Below are positions 37,487 through 45,837 of a stretch of 64,000 bases of DNA, one piece after another. Source of the DNA: Pseudofulvibacter geojedonensis (GTDB taxonomy: Bacteria > Bacteroidota > Bacteroidia > Flavobacteriales > Flavobacteriaceae); NCBI RefSeq assembly GCF_042675745.1, contig NZ_JBHTJM010000009.1, forward strand, positions 440,822 to 504,821. The letters run 5' to 3'. A program made the position numbers and the translations under genes. The notes below the pieces were generated by a model. That model was not told the origin of the DNA. It saw nothing but the letters and a program-made list of their open reading frames with translations, and did not search any database. How positions within the stretch are numbered: the first letter of the stretch is position 1; every line of letters starts with the position of its first letter.

Positions 37487-37915
37487 ATGAAAATTGCTAT
37501 TGGAAATGATCACGCTGGAACAGAATACAAATTCGAAGTCATAAAATTATTAGAGTCTAGAGGAATTGCTGTAACTAATTACGGTACTAATGAAAATTCT
37601 AGTGTAGATTACCCAGATTTTGTACATCCAGTTGCACAAGATGTAGACAGTAACAAAGTAGATTTTGGTATTTTAATTTGTGGTAGTGGAAACGGAGTTT
37701 CTATGACTGCGAATAAGTATAAAAATGTTCGTGCTGGTTTATGTTGGACTAAAGAAATTACAGAGTTAACGCGTTTGCATAACGATGCAAATATTTTAAG
37801 TATACCTGCTCGTTATACATCTTTACAGCAAGCTTTAGGTATGGTAGAAACATTTTTAGATACAGCTTTTGAAGGTGGGAGACACCAAAATAGAGTTGAT
37901 AAAATTTCTTGTTAA
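37487..37915 (+). CDS. rpiB: ribose-5-phosphate isomerase B
   Basis: 142 residues starting MKIAIGNDHAGTEYK. The phosphate-binding N-terminus NDHAG and the catalytic Cys loop LICGSGNGVSMTANK are diagnostic for RpiB/LacAB sugar-phosphate isomerases; NYGTNENSSVDYPDF supplies the usual Asp-Tyr-Pro-Asp motif. It interconverts ribose-5-phosphate and ribulose-5-phosphate in the pentose phosphate pathway. The stop overlaps the ATG of the next gene (TAATG). Confidence 0.93.
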   Translation: MKIAIGNDHAGTEYKFEVIKLLESRGIAVTNYGTNENSSVDYPDFVHPVAQDVDSNKVDFGILICGSGNGVSMTANKYKNVRAGLCWTKEITELTRLHNDANILSIPARYTSLQQALGMVETFLDTAFEGGRHQNRVDKISC

Positions 37916-38355
37916 TGCTTACCTGGAAACGACTTTCTTTTACTGACTTTTCTATTGAGGAATTATACGATGTATTACAGTTACGCTCAGAAGTTTTTGT
38001 AGTTGAGCAAGACTGCGCATATCAAGATATAGATGGAAAAGATCAAAAAGCATTGCATATTTTAGGATATAAAGAGAAAGAACTGGTTGCTTATACTCGT
38101 TGCTTTAAACCAAACGATTATTTTAAGGAAGCTAGTTTTGGTAGAGTAATTATTAAAGAATCTGCTCGTTCATATGGTTTTGGTCACGATTTAATAAAAG
38201 AAACTTTAGCAGCTATAAAAGATGGGTATGACGAAACAACAATTCGTATATCTGCCCAAACTTATTTACTAAAGTTTTACGAGTCTCATGGTTTTACTCA
38301 AGAAGGAGAAGGCTATTTAGAAGATGGGATTCCTCATGTGAATATGGTTAAATAA
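37915..38355 (+). CDS. ElaA-type GNAT acetyltransferase
   Basis: 146 residues from the ATG at 37915, which overlaps the last base of the rpiB stop. The ElaA signature LRSEVFVVEQDCAYQDIDGKD and the acetyl-CoA loop FGRVIIKESARSYGFGHDLIKE are present, with ISAQTYLLKFYESHGF after them. GNAT fold acyltransferase, acceptor unknown. Translationally coupled to rpiB. Confidence 0.9.
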   Translation: MLTWKRLSFTDFSIEELYDVLQLRSEVFVVEQDCAYQDIDGKDQKALHILGYKEKELVAYTRCFKPNDYFKEASFGRVIIKESARSYGFGHDLIKETLAAIKDGYDETTIRISAQTYLLKFYESHGFTQEGEGYLEDGIPHVNMVK

Positions 38356-38357
38356 AA

Positions 38358-38379
38358 AAGCCAACTAGTAGTTGGCTTT
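38358..38379. terminator. bidirectional terminator between convergent genes
   Basis: AAAGCCAACT / AGTTGGCTTT stem. It contains the stop codon of the OmpA gene (38365-38367), so the two convergent transcripts share it. Confidence 0.7.
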
Positions 38380-39213
38380 ATATCTTCTGTTTTTTACAAT
38401 ATTTTTAATAATAATTTCTACACGTCTATCGTATTCTGCTCCTTTACCTAGAGGTACGGTTCTACGCATTCCTTTATAACGCATTCTATCTTTTGCTATT
38501 CCTTTACGTCTTAAATAACTATAAACCGCTTTAGCCCTTGTGTGCGATAGATTTTGCTTTTTGGTTTTACGATCTATGGCATCTCTACCATATCGAGTAC
38601 AACAAACATGACCTTGAATTTCAATATATAATTCAGGATTATCTGTTAAGATTTGAGCTAGTTTACGCAAGTGAGGGAATGACTTTTCGGTAATCCAAGC
38701 ATATCCTTCTTGAAAGTGAATGTTTTCTAAAACAAAACGATCACCTATATTAAAAGGTTCTACAAGCTTATTTTGTATTAAAGTTTCATTTACCTTAGGC
38801 TTTGGTATAATGGTTTTAATATCTACAGTAACTTTTCTATTTAAACCACGAATAATATCGGTTTCTACTTCATCAAATTTTCTAATTACAACTTCTCCTT
38901 TACCCTTGACAATTTTGAAGAGACTTTCATTTACTCCTAAACGAATTAATTCATTTTTAACATGCTTAGCTCTTTTAATAGATAAATTCATGTTGTATTC
39001 ATCTGATCCTCTGTCATCTGTATAACCATACATGGTTATTTCTATGATTTTTTCTTGGCCTAAGTTTTCTATAAAATTTTTAAGGGCACTTTTTTCTTTA
39101 TCGTTTAAAGTATAAATAGCCGTATCGAAATATACATTGATATCTCTATGTTGTTTTTGAGCAAGAGATATAGAAGAAACTAAAAGAAAAAGGCATACGT
39201 AAAAATGTTTCAT
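38365..39213 (-). CDS. tandem OmpA-domain envelope protein
   Basis: 282 residues from the ATG at 39213 (MKHFYVCLFLLVSSISLAQ signal peptide; another ATG two codons upstream is possible). Two OmpA-like peptidoglycan-binding domains are in series: INVYFDTAIYTLNDKEKSALKNF...GYTDDRGSDEYNMNLSIKRA (residues about 25-130) and IHFQEGYAWITEKSFPHL...GHVCCTRYGRD...LSHTRAKAVYSYL (about 165-270). No barrel is present, so it is a soluble periplasmic linker. The second domain carries an unusual adjacent Cys pair. Confidence 0.85.
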   Translation of the reverse strand: MKHFYVCLFLLVSSISLAQKQHRDINVYFDTAIYTLNDKEKSALKNFIENLGQEKIIEITMYGYTDDRGSDEYNMNLSIKRAKHVKNELIRLGVNESLFKIVKGKGEVVIRKFDEVETDIIRGLNRKVTVDIKTIIPKPKVNETLIQNKLVEPFNIGDRFVLENIHFQEGYAWITEKSFPHLRKLAQILTDNPELYIEIQGHVCCTRYGRDAIDRKTKKQNLSHTRAKAVYSYLRRKGIAKDRMRYKGMRRTVPLGKGAEYDRRVEIIIKNIVKNRRYKANY

Positions 39214-39231
39214 ACTCAATGGGGTTTGCTA

Positions 39232-39239
39232 CAAATCTA
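39232..39239 (-). promoter_or_regulatory. -7 promoter element of the tandem OmpA gene
   Basis: Minus-strand TAGATTTG followed by T fits TAnnTTTGY, about 18 bp before the ATG. Confidence 0.5.
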
Positions 39240-39309
39240 CACAAAATTTTAGTACTAGTGTAGACAGTTCGTTATCCAGTAAGTAAACTAGACAAAAGTA
39301 GTGCCAAAA

Positions 39310-40935
39310 TTATTTTAATATGTTTTGATATTCTTTACTATTCATAATAGCAATTGCTTTTTGAATGGCTTCATGATTTTGAATGTGATAATGATACAAA
39401 CCTTCTCTATAAAAATAACGCATTACCAACTGGTCTGCAAGTAAAGATTTTAGTTCTTCTTTATGAGTGTTTAAGGCGTTGTTTTTAGCATTTACAATAG
39501 CTGTTTCAAGGTTTTTTATATCTTGCTCTACACCAATTTCATCTTTTTCAGTTTGGCTTTTTAATCGCTCTAAAAGCTTTTCGGTTTTAGTTTTGTAATT
39601 AAAGTCACTGTTAATAACAAATTGCTTAAAAGATTCGTAATCCTTATCAGTAAAAGTAAAAGAACTTAAATCGTTAAAAGAGTTTTTATAATAAAAATCA
39701 GTACAAAAATTAAATAGAATTTGTTCTTGTATAAGTGCTTTAGAGATATTGCTTAAAGATTCATTATCTATTTTAATATCTGGATCTACACCTCCACCAT
39801 CATAGACAGTTCTTCCGTTTTTAGTTTTAAAGGCATTATAATCTTTTTCTTTTGTTTTTACAGCATTTCCCTTTTCATCTCTATTCCAATAATCTAAAGC
39901 TTGAATACATCTTCCAGAAGGAGTGTAATAACGAGAAATAGTTACTTTTAATTGAGTTCCATAAGTTAATTTTTTAGGACGTTGTACCAATCCTTTTCCA
40001 AAACTTCTAGAACCTATAACAACAGCTCTATCTAGATCTTGTAATGCTCCAGAAACAATTTCACTTGCAGAAGCACTGCTTCCATTTACCAATACAACTA
40101 ACGGAATTTCTGTATCTAAAGGATCATCTTTGGTTGTATAGACTTTATTGTACTTTTTAACTTTAGATTTAGTGGTAACTATTACTTCTCCTTTTGGCAC
40201 AAAAAGGTTTACAATTCTAATAGACTCTCTTAAAAGCCCTCCTGGATTACCTCTTAAATCTAAAATTAATTGTGTAGCACCTTCGGTTTTTAAATCTACA
40301 ACAGCTTTTTTAGTTTGTGCAAAAGCTTTGCTATTAAATTTTTTAAGAACAATGTATCCGGTGTTTTCATTAATTTTCTTTGAAAAAGGAACAGCGTCTA
40401 TGTCTATTGCAGATCTAGTTAAAGTTGTTTTATGTTCTTTTCCTTGTCGTAAATAAGTTATTTCTACAGTTGAATTTGGAGCTCCTTTTAATAAAGTTCC
40501 AGTATCTTCTTTAAAATCGGATACTTTTATATTATCTACTTGTATAATTTCATCACCAGCTTTTAAGCCTGCTTTATCTGCAGGATAATCTTTAAATGGT
40601 TCAGTAACGAATAATCGTCCATTTTTTCTGTTAATTCCAGCACCAATTCCAGTATACTCTCCAGAGTTATTAATCTTATAAGATTCTACATCTTGTTCGT
40701 TATGAAACTTAGTATAAGGATCTAAATCGTTTAACATGCTTTTTATAGCAGTATCCATTAAATCACCAGGGTTGGTTTCATCAACATAGTTCATGTTGAG
40801 CTCTTTAAACAAAGTAGTAAAGATTTCTATTTGTTTAGCAATTTCAAAAAAGTCGTTTTTAAATGCTGAGGTTGAGATAAAAATTCCGATAGCTAAAACT
40901 GGAATCAAAACCCTCTTTTTTAGTAGTGATTTCAT
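39310..40935 (-). CDS. S41 C-terminal processing protease (CtpA-like)
   Basis: 541 residues from the ATG at 40935 (MKSLLKKRVLIPVLAIGIF, a signal or anchor helix). PDZ domain at about residues 75-145 (YTGIGAGINRKNGRLFVTEP, ADKAGLKAGDEIIQVD). Protease core with LDLRGNPGG, NGSSASASEIVSGALQD (catalytic Ser) and GSRSFGKGLVQ (catalytic Lys). A C-terminal helical region of about 150 residues extends beyond the core. It cleaves envelope proteins in the periplasm. A frame extending to 41004 exists but covers an rnpA remnant, so the inner start is preferred. Confidence 0.92.
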   Translation of the reverse strand: MKSLLKKRVLIPVLAIGIFISTSAFKNDFFEIAKQIEIFTTLFKELNMNYVDETNPGDLMDTAIKSMLNDLDPYTKFHNEQDVESYKINNSGEYTGIGAGINRKNGRLFVTEPFKDYPADKAGLKAGDEIIQVDNIKVSDFKEDTGTLLKGAPNSTVEITYLRQGKEHKTTLTRSAIDIDAVPFSKKINENTGYIVLKKFNSKAFAQTKKAVVDLKTEGATQLILDLRGNPGGLLRESIRIVNLFVPKGEVIVTTKSKVKKYNKVYTTKDDPLDTEIPLVVLVNGSSASASEIVSGALQDLDRAVVIGSRSFGKGLVQRPKKLTYGTQLKVTISRYYTPSGRCIQALDYWNRDEKGNAVKTKEKDYNAFKTKNGRTVYDGGGVDPDIKIDNESLSNISKALIQEQILFNFCTDFYYKNSFNDLSSFTFTDKDYESFKQFVINSDFNYKTKTEKLLERLKSQTEKDEIGVEQDIKNLETAIVNAKNNALNTHKEELKSLLADQLVMRYFYREGLYHYHIQNHEAIQKAIAIMNSKEYQNILK

Positions 40936-40987
40936 ATAATTATGTTGTAATAGCAGCAGCAAAATCTGCTGATTATATTTCTTCTTT

Positions 40988-41100
40988 TCTTTAAAGTTTT
41001 GCAAAACTTTTTGTTTTGTATAAACTCAAAGTTAGGCTCATCTCTACCAAGATACAAAAACAAGTAAATATATTAGCTCATCTCTTTTATATTAACAAAG
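40988..41100 (-). pseudogene. decayed second copy of the rnpA 3' end
   Basis: On the minus strand the translation LFLYLGRDEPNFEFIQNK matches MFLYLGKEEPNFEFVESK of the intact RnpA at 42075-42452. DNA similarity (TACCAAGATACAAAAACA identical) extends from the TTAATA of the upstream codons to the last codons, about 110 bp with several substitutions. A stop interrupts the frame. It lies directly before the ctpA-like gene; a T9SS gene of about 1 kb separates it from intact rnpA. Confidence 0.8.
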
Positions 41101-41116
41101 TTTTAATTAAAAAAGA

Positions 41117-41150
41117 AAAGACACTATGAGTATTTATTCATAGTGCCTTT
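41117..41150 (-). terminator. terminator of the T9SS discoidin gene
   Basis: Stem around AGACACTATGA / TCATAGTGCCT (one mismatch) with an A/T-rich loop, followed on the minus strand by a T-rich run. Confidence 0.7.
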
Positions 41151-41174
41151 TATAAAAAGTTTTTTGCTAAAAAA

Positions 41175-41942
41175 TTATAGGATTACTATTTTTTTAATGA
41201 CGGTTGAATTACTTGAAGTAATATGAATAAAGTAAACCCCTGAGGTAACATTTTTTAGATAAATATTCTGTTGCTCACTAAAGTTGCTCATATCAATATT
41301 TTTAATAAACTTTCCAGTAAGATTATATACCCTAGCGCTTAAAAGTTTTTCATTACCGGAATAATTTATTTTAAAGTTGCCTCTTGATGGATTGGGGTGA
41401 ATTTTTAAGTTATTATCTGATAAATAGTTTTCACTTATGTTTAAATTAGGTTCGATTAATTGTACTTCTGCAACTTGAATAATTCCTTCGACATTATTAC
41501 ATTCGTTATCAGAAAAATTGATTCTATAATAAGAATAGGATGTACTATTAGTAAACGTTAAAGTTCGTTTAAAAAATCTAGTAGATATACAAGGAATAAC
41601 ACCTGAAGCTATGCTAGTAAAATTAGTTCCGTCATTAGAACCCAAAACCTCAAAGTCTTGAGGGTCTCTACCTTCAGCATCATTAGCAGTCGTAATTTCT
41701 ATAGAAGTTGCTATTCTGCTAGTGCCACCCAAATCTACAGTAAAGCCAGTACCATCTGTTTCGTCGAAATCTAATAATTTAGTATTGATATCTCCATCAA
41801 TAATTTTATCTACTTCCTCACCAGAGGGCGAGTTGAGCACATTGTATTCAACAATAGTCATTGAGGGGTTAAAAATTGGTGTTTGTGCTTTTGAATTATA
41901 AAATATTAATAACACAAAAATAAATAATAGTTCTTTTTTCAT
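41175..41942 (-). CDS. secreted discoidin-like protein with T9SS sorting domain
   Basis: 255 residues with a signal peptide (cleavage near SKAQ, residue 20). A discoidin/F5-8 type C-like beta-sandwich (about residues 30-160) has EEVDKIIDGDINTKLLDFDE and PQDFEVLGSNDGTNFTSIA, typical of carbohydrate-binding galactose-lectin folds. The C-terminal type A T9SS domain reads LKIHPNPSRGNFKINYSGN ending IKKIVIL. Likely exported to the cell surface. It sits between intact rnpA and the rnpA remnant, so it appears to be inserted DNA. Confidence 0.85.
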   Translation of the reverse strand: MKKELLFIFVLLIFYNSKAQTPIFNPSMTIVEYNVLNSPSGEEVDKIIDGDINTKLLDFDETDGTGFTVDLGGTSRIATSIEITTANDAEGRDPQDFEVLGSNDGTNFTSIASGVIPCISTRFFKRTLTFTNSTSYSYYRINFSDNECNNVEGIIQVAEVQLIEPNLNISENYLSDNNLKIHPNPSRGNFKINYSGNEKLLSARVYNLTGKFIKNIDMSNFSEQQNIYLKNVTSGVYFIHITSSNSTVIKKIVIL

Positions 41943-42074
41943 GATTAAGCTTAATTAAAAAGCATAATTATAAAAGAGTGAATAGTTATTATTAAAAAAT
42001 GGGATATGTTATTCCTCTTAGGGGATAAAAAAGTAATTATTTAGACCTTCATTGAAATGCTCAAAAAAATCAAA

Positions 42075-42452
42075 TTAAGATAGTTCTTCTCTTTCTGTAA
42101 ACTTTAGTAAAACCTTTTTCATTTTGGATTCTACAAACTCAAAATTAGGTTCCTCTTTACCAAGATACAAAAACATGCACACATATTGTGTGTCTAGCTT
42201 TTCTATTAACGAAGCCTTATGAAGGCGGTAACTTTCTCGTAGTAATCTTTTAATGCGGTTACGATCTACAGCTTTTTTAAAATTTCTTTTTGAAACAGAA
42301 ACTCCAGCTTTTAATTTTACGGCATCTTCAAACGGAATTTTTGCATAAATCATCTTAACAGGAAAAGCATTAACTGATTGTCCGTTACGAAATAATTCGT
42401 CTATCAGCTTTTTACTTTTTAGCTTTTCTATGTTTTGAAAAGATTGATTCAT
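42075..42452 (-). CDS. rnpA: ribonuclease P protein component
   Basis: 125 residues. The signature RNFKKAVDRNRIKRLLRESYR (RNR motif) is complete, with KLKAGVSVSKRNF before it. It assists the RNase P RNA in 5' maturation of tRNAs. Unlike the rpmH-rnpA order of many bacteria, rpmH is not adjacent. The usual Flavobacteriaceae neighbour, a CtpA-type protease gene, is displaced by about 1 kb of inserted DNA with a duplicated rnpA 3' end. Confidence 0.93.
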   Translation of the reverse strand: MNQSFQNIEKLKSKKLIDELFRNGQSVNAFPVKMIYAKIPFEDAVKLKAGVSVSKRNFKKAVDRNRIKRLLRESYRLHKASLIEKLDTQYVCMFLYLGKEEPNFEFVESKMKKVLLKFTEREELS

Positions 42453-42503
42453 TCGGTAAAAATAAAAAAGTCTAGTGCAATAAGAATTGAAAAACCATAA
42501 AAC

Positions 42504-43301
42504 TTAGAATCTGTAATTACAACCAAAACCTATAGAAGGGTTTTTAACGCCAGCTAGATTGTAATTGTAATAACCAATAAAGGGACTAAATTGTTTGATA
42601 TGATAATTCAATTGTAATTTTAATTCATTAATGGCTTGAGCATTTACAAAATTTTGTTGCCAAGTAAACGACAAACTAATTGGGTTTACAGGGAATATTT
42701 CTATTCCAGTTGCATATGAAAAACCAACTTTTTTAACTTCATTAGCAATATAAGATAACCCGATACCCCAATAAGCCGTTACATATTTTTCTCGAATTCT
42801 ATAGTAATTGAAGAGCAAAGAACTAATATCTAAGTATTCTGTTTCTCCAAAGTATTTTTCAAATAAATGCAAGTGTTTTAATTCTGCTCCAATTAGTGGG
42901 GTAAAGCGATAATTTACATCAATATTAAGTCCTTTTACGGCGTCTTTACTACTTATATAATAACTGTTTATATGTAATAAACTGTTTTTATAGTTTTCTT
43001 GCTTGTAGTTTGTACTATATTCTCCTTGATAGCCATTGTAATACGGGAAAGGAACTATTGATCTATCTTCTGCCTCACCTAGAACGGTATGTGTTCCAAT
43101 CCATATTATGGGTTCAATTAATAAGTCAACTAAAAAAGTGTTTTTAGAGCTAGAAGAACTACTAGAATTACTTGTTGTACTAGTATTAGATGTAAAAGAA
43201 TTATCAGAAAGATTACTCTTAGCTTTTTTTAATTTACTCTGAGCGAAATTTATTTGACTAAAAAAGAGTGTAATGATTAACAGTTTAAATATTGGTTGCA
43301 T
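42504..43301 (-). CDS. hypothetical outer-membrane beta-rich protein
   Basis: 265 residues from the ATG at 43301, where a signal peptide MQPIFKLLIITLFFSQINFAQ begins (an ATG ten codons upstream gives a poorer signal). A Ser/Thr/Asn low-complexity linker follows (residues 27-56), then alternating strands such as LLHINSYYISSKDAVKGLNI, YWGIGLSYIANE and a terminal SIGFGCNYRF ending in Phe, as in outer-membrane barrels. No family recognised. Confidence 0.65.
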   Translation of the reverse strand: MQPIFKLLIITLFFSQINFAQSKLKKAKSNLSDNSFTSNTSTTSNSSSSSSSKNTFLVDLLIEPIIWIGTHTVLGEAEDRSIVPFPYYNGYQGEYSTNYKQENYKNSLLHINSYYISSKDAVKGLNIDVNYRFTPLIGAELKHLHLFEKYFGETEYLDISSLLFNYYRIREKYVTAYWGIGLSYIANEVKKVGFSYATGIEIFPVNPISLSFTWQQNFVNAQAINELKLQLNYHIKQFSPFIGYYNYNLAGVKNPSIGFGCNYRF

Positions 43302-43351
43302 AGCTAGAAATAATTTCCAGTTATGAATCAAAATTTATACCATTGTGAGTA

Positions 43352-44875
43352 TTATAAAATCTCTTTAGGTATAATTTTTCTAGACCAAGTTTTTAGGCGT
43401 TTGTATTTACTCACTTGGTTATCTGGATTAAAATCTAAAGTTGTTTCCCAAGCATTCTCGGGTTTAAATTCTTCTTCCATACCTTGTAAGACACCTTTAG
43501 CAATTTTTCTTGAAGGAATTATAGTAATACACTCGGTATTTAAGTTGGCACTTCTAGGATCTAAGTTAAAAGTCCCTATAACGGTTGTTTTTTTGTCTAC
43601 AACCATTGTTTTAGCGTGCAAACCAAATATAGGTTTATGTTGCAAGGTATCTTGAATTTCTCCAGTTAATAGTTGGGTTCTAATGGCAGCATTAGGCTTA
43701 AATTCAAAAATTCTAACTCCAGTTTTTAAAAGTTCTTTTCTATTAGATTGATAACTACTAAAAGCTTCAACATTATCTGTAGAAGCAAGACTATTGGTGA
43801 GAATTCTAATCTTAACCCCTCTATTGGTTGCTTCTTTAAATAAGGTTTGACCCAGTTTTGTGGTTATTAAGTATGGAGTTTGAATGTCTATAGAAGATTG
43901 AGCATTTTTAACCAAATTAATTAAAGCATCAGTAGATTTTCCTCCACCTGTTAAACCTTCACTACCATCATTTTTCCCAGGAAAATCGGAAACATATTCT
44001 ACATGATCTAGCCAAACCAGTTCACCAGATTGTTGAATGTTTTTAAAGGTGTCGGGTAAGTTTTCAATCCTTTTTCTTACTTGAGGCCAAAAGTTATCTG
44101 GATTACAAGCATATTCATGTAGCTGATTAAAGTTGGTTTTTTCTTTTTTAGAATTTTCAATAACTAAATGGGCATTTATACTCAATGAGCTATTCCAGAA
44201 ATGATTGAAAGATTTACCAATATTTTTTGTTTCTTTTCCTAGCAACAAAACATCTCTATCTCTAAAGTTGTATCGATGATCGTAATCAAAATATTCATCA
44301 GCTATATTTCTACCACCAGTAATAACTACCTTATCATCAACCATAAAAACTTTATTGTGCATTCTCTGATTGGCAACAGTAAAATCGGTAGCAAACTTTT
44401 TAACCCTGCTGTAAAGATTTTTTCCTAAGTTAACCCCTGGGTTGTATATTTTAATATTAATGTTTTCGTGAGCGTTAAGAGCTAAAACATCTTGCTCATC
44501 AGCGTCAACCATAATATCATCAACTAGTATACGAACCTTTACACCTCTATCAGCAGCTCTAACTAAATAATCACAAGCTATAAGTCCAACATTATCTGTA
44601 GAGAAAATAAAGTATTGAATATCGATGGTTTTTTCTGCATATTCACTTAACCATGCTCTAGCAACCATAGAACCACTTCCGTCTTCTAAAACATATACAC
44701 CCGTTTTAGATTTCATTAATTCTTTTACAGGCTCGAGTTCTGTACTAAGACTTAAGGAATCATTCCTGTGAATTTTAGAGCAAAAATCAGATGGGGTGTT
44801 AATAGATTCTTTCTTTTCTTGTGAGCAAGAAATAAAAAGTAAGATTAATAATAAGTAGTTAAGTTTTAAAACCAC
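43352..44875 (-). CDS. phospholipase D-family lipoprotein (cardiolipin-synthase-like)
   Basis: 507 residues. Lipobox FISC (Cys17). Two HKD motifs: HNKVFMVDDKVVITGGRNIADEY and HAKTMVVDKKTTVIGTFNLDPRS, each HxKxxxxD, so the active site forms across two repeats. The family includes cardiolipin synthases and phospholipases; being a predicted lipoprotein points to a periplasmic-facing enzyme. It follows psd by 9 bp, a common pairing for phospholipid turnover, and is probably co-transcribed with it. Confidence 0.9.
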   Translation of the reverse strand: MVLKLNYLLLILLFISCSQEKKESINTPSDFCSKIHRNDSLSLSTELEPVKELMKSKTGVYVLEDGSGSMVARAWLSEYAEKTIDIQYFIFSTDNVGLIACDYLVRAADRGVKVRILVDDIMVDADEQDVLALNAHENINIKIYNPGVNLGKNLYSRVKKFATDFTVANQRMHNKVFMVDDKVVITGGRNIADEYFDYDHRYNFRDRDVLLLGKETKNIGKSFNHFWNSSLSINAHLVIENSKKEKTNFNQLHEYACNPDNFWPQVRKRIENLPDTFKNIQQSGELVWLDHVEYVSDFPGKNDGSEGLTGGGKSTDALINLVKNAQSSIDIQTPYLITTKLGQTLFKEATNRGVKIRILTNSLASTDNVEAFSSYQSNRKELLKTGVRIFEFKPNAAIRTQLLTGEIQDTLQHKPIFGLHAKTMVVDKKTTVIGTFNLDPRSANLNTECITIIPSRKIAKGVLQGMEEEFKPENAWETTLDFNPDNQVSKYKRLKTWSRKIIPKEIL

Positions 44876-44884
44876 AATCCAAAT

Positions 44885-45772
44885 TTATTGTCCGATAGTC
44901 TCGCCCATTTTTACAAATGTTTCTATTTTGTTTCGGGTATTTTCTAAGATATCTGCATCTATGGTAAGTTTGTTTTTGTTTACCAGTACTACTATGGTAG
45001 AACCTCCAAAAGCAAAGTACCCCATTTCATCTCCTTTTTTTACAGGTTGATTAGCATGGTAAGTTTCTATAATACTTCCTACCATTGTAGCCCCAACAGG
45101 AGCAATAACCATTTCGCCTTTATCTGGAGTGTCTAATAGGCAATACTCGCGTTTATTTTCGCAAAATACTTTGGTAAAGTTACTAGCCAATGCATATGGA
45201 GAAACCGAATAGTAATGACCTTTTATTTTTGTCATTTCTGAAGGAGTTCCTGCATAAGGAAAATGATATCGATGGTAATCGTTAGGAGCTAATCTAAGAA
45301 TTAACATAGATGAGTCTTTATGTTTTTCAGCTAAGTTAGCATCGTTTAAAAACTCAGGAAGGGTAAATTTTCTTCCTTTAACAAAAAAGTTATGTACGTC
45401 TGAAACATTTTCAAAAGCTAAAAGCTTACCATCTCCAGGAGAAACAAAACCACTGCCAATAGGTCTAGCATTTGGTTTTAACTTTCTATAAAAAAAGTCG
45501 TTAAACGAAGTAAACTCTTCTATAGATTTTACAGATTCAGACATATCAATTCCTAATTGATTTACAAAGCCAGTAATTTTTTTTGTAGAAGCAGCTTTGT
45601 TCATTTTTCGTCCATAAATTTCTGAAATCAGTTTACGTTTAGCTAGTGGTAAAACGGCTGTCTTACCAAAAGGATTATCATATAAAAACTTTAATAAACC
45701 TTCAGAAGGAGGAGTTTCTGTTATGGTTTTTCCAGTTGTTCTATCAAGAAATGTAATTGATTTCATTTTCAT
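44885..45772 (-). CDS. psd: phosphatidylserine decarboxylase
   Basis: 295 residues. The C-terminal GGSTIVVLV matches the (L/G)GST cleavage motif where the Ser becomes the pyruvoyl group, and RYHFPYAG and FHPG-like histidine segments (NDYHRYHFPYAG) supply the catalytic Asp/His. The proenzyme self-cleaves to alpha and beta chains and makes phosphatidylethanolamine. In operon with the phospholipase D-family lipoprotein. An alternative start two codons later is possible. Confidence 0.92.
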   Translation of the reverse strand: MKMKSITFLDRTTGKTITETPPSEGLLKFLYDNPFGKTAVLPLAKRKLISEIYGRKMNKAASTKKITGFVNQLGIDMSESVKSIEEFTSFNDFFYRKLKPNARPIGSGFVSPGDGKLLAFENVSDVHNFFVKGRKFTLPEFLNDANLAEKHKDSSMLILRLAPNDYHRYHFPYAGTPSEMTKIKGHYYSVSPYALASNFTKVFCENKREYCLLDTPDKGEMVIAPVGATMVGSIIETYHANQPVKKGDEMGYFAFGGSTIVVLVNKNKLTIDADILENTRNKIETFVKMGETIGQ

Positions 45773-45803
45773 GGGTTAGATAGTTCTCTAATGCTTAGAT
45801 AGA

Positions 45804-45811
45804 CAAATATA
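45804..45811 (-). promoter_or_regulatory. -7 promoter element of psd
   Basis: Minus-strand TATATTTG followed by T fits TAnnTTTGY, about 31 bp before the psd ATG. Confidence 0.5.
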
Positions 45812-45837
45812 GTTTTTTTAAAATATGAAGATAAGGT

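Noticed and set aside
43323..43655. 110-aa plus-strand frame
   Set aside because: Wholly antisense to the conserved HKD-motif region of the phospholipase D gene; composition is that of a shadow frame.
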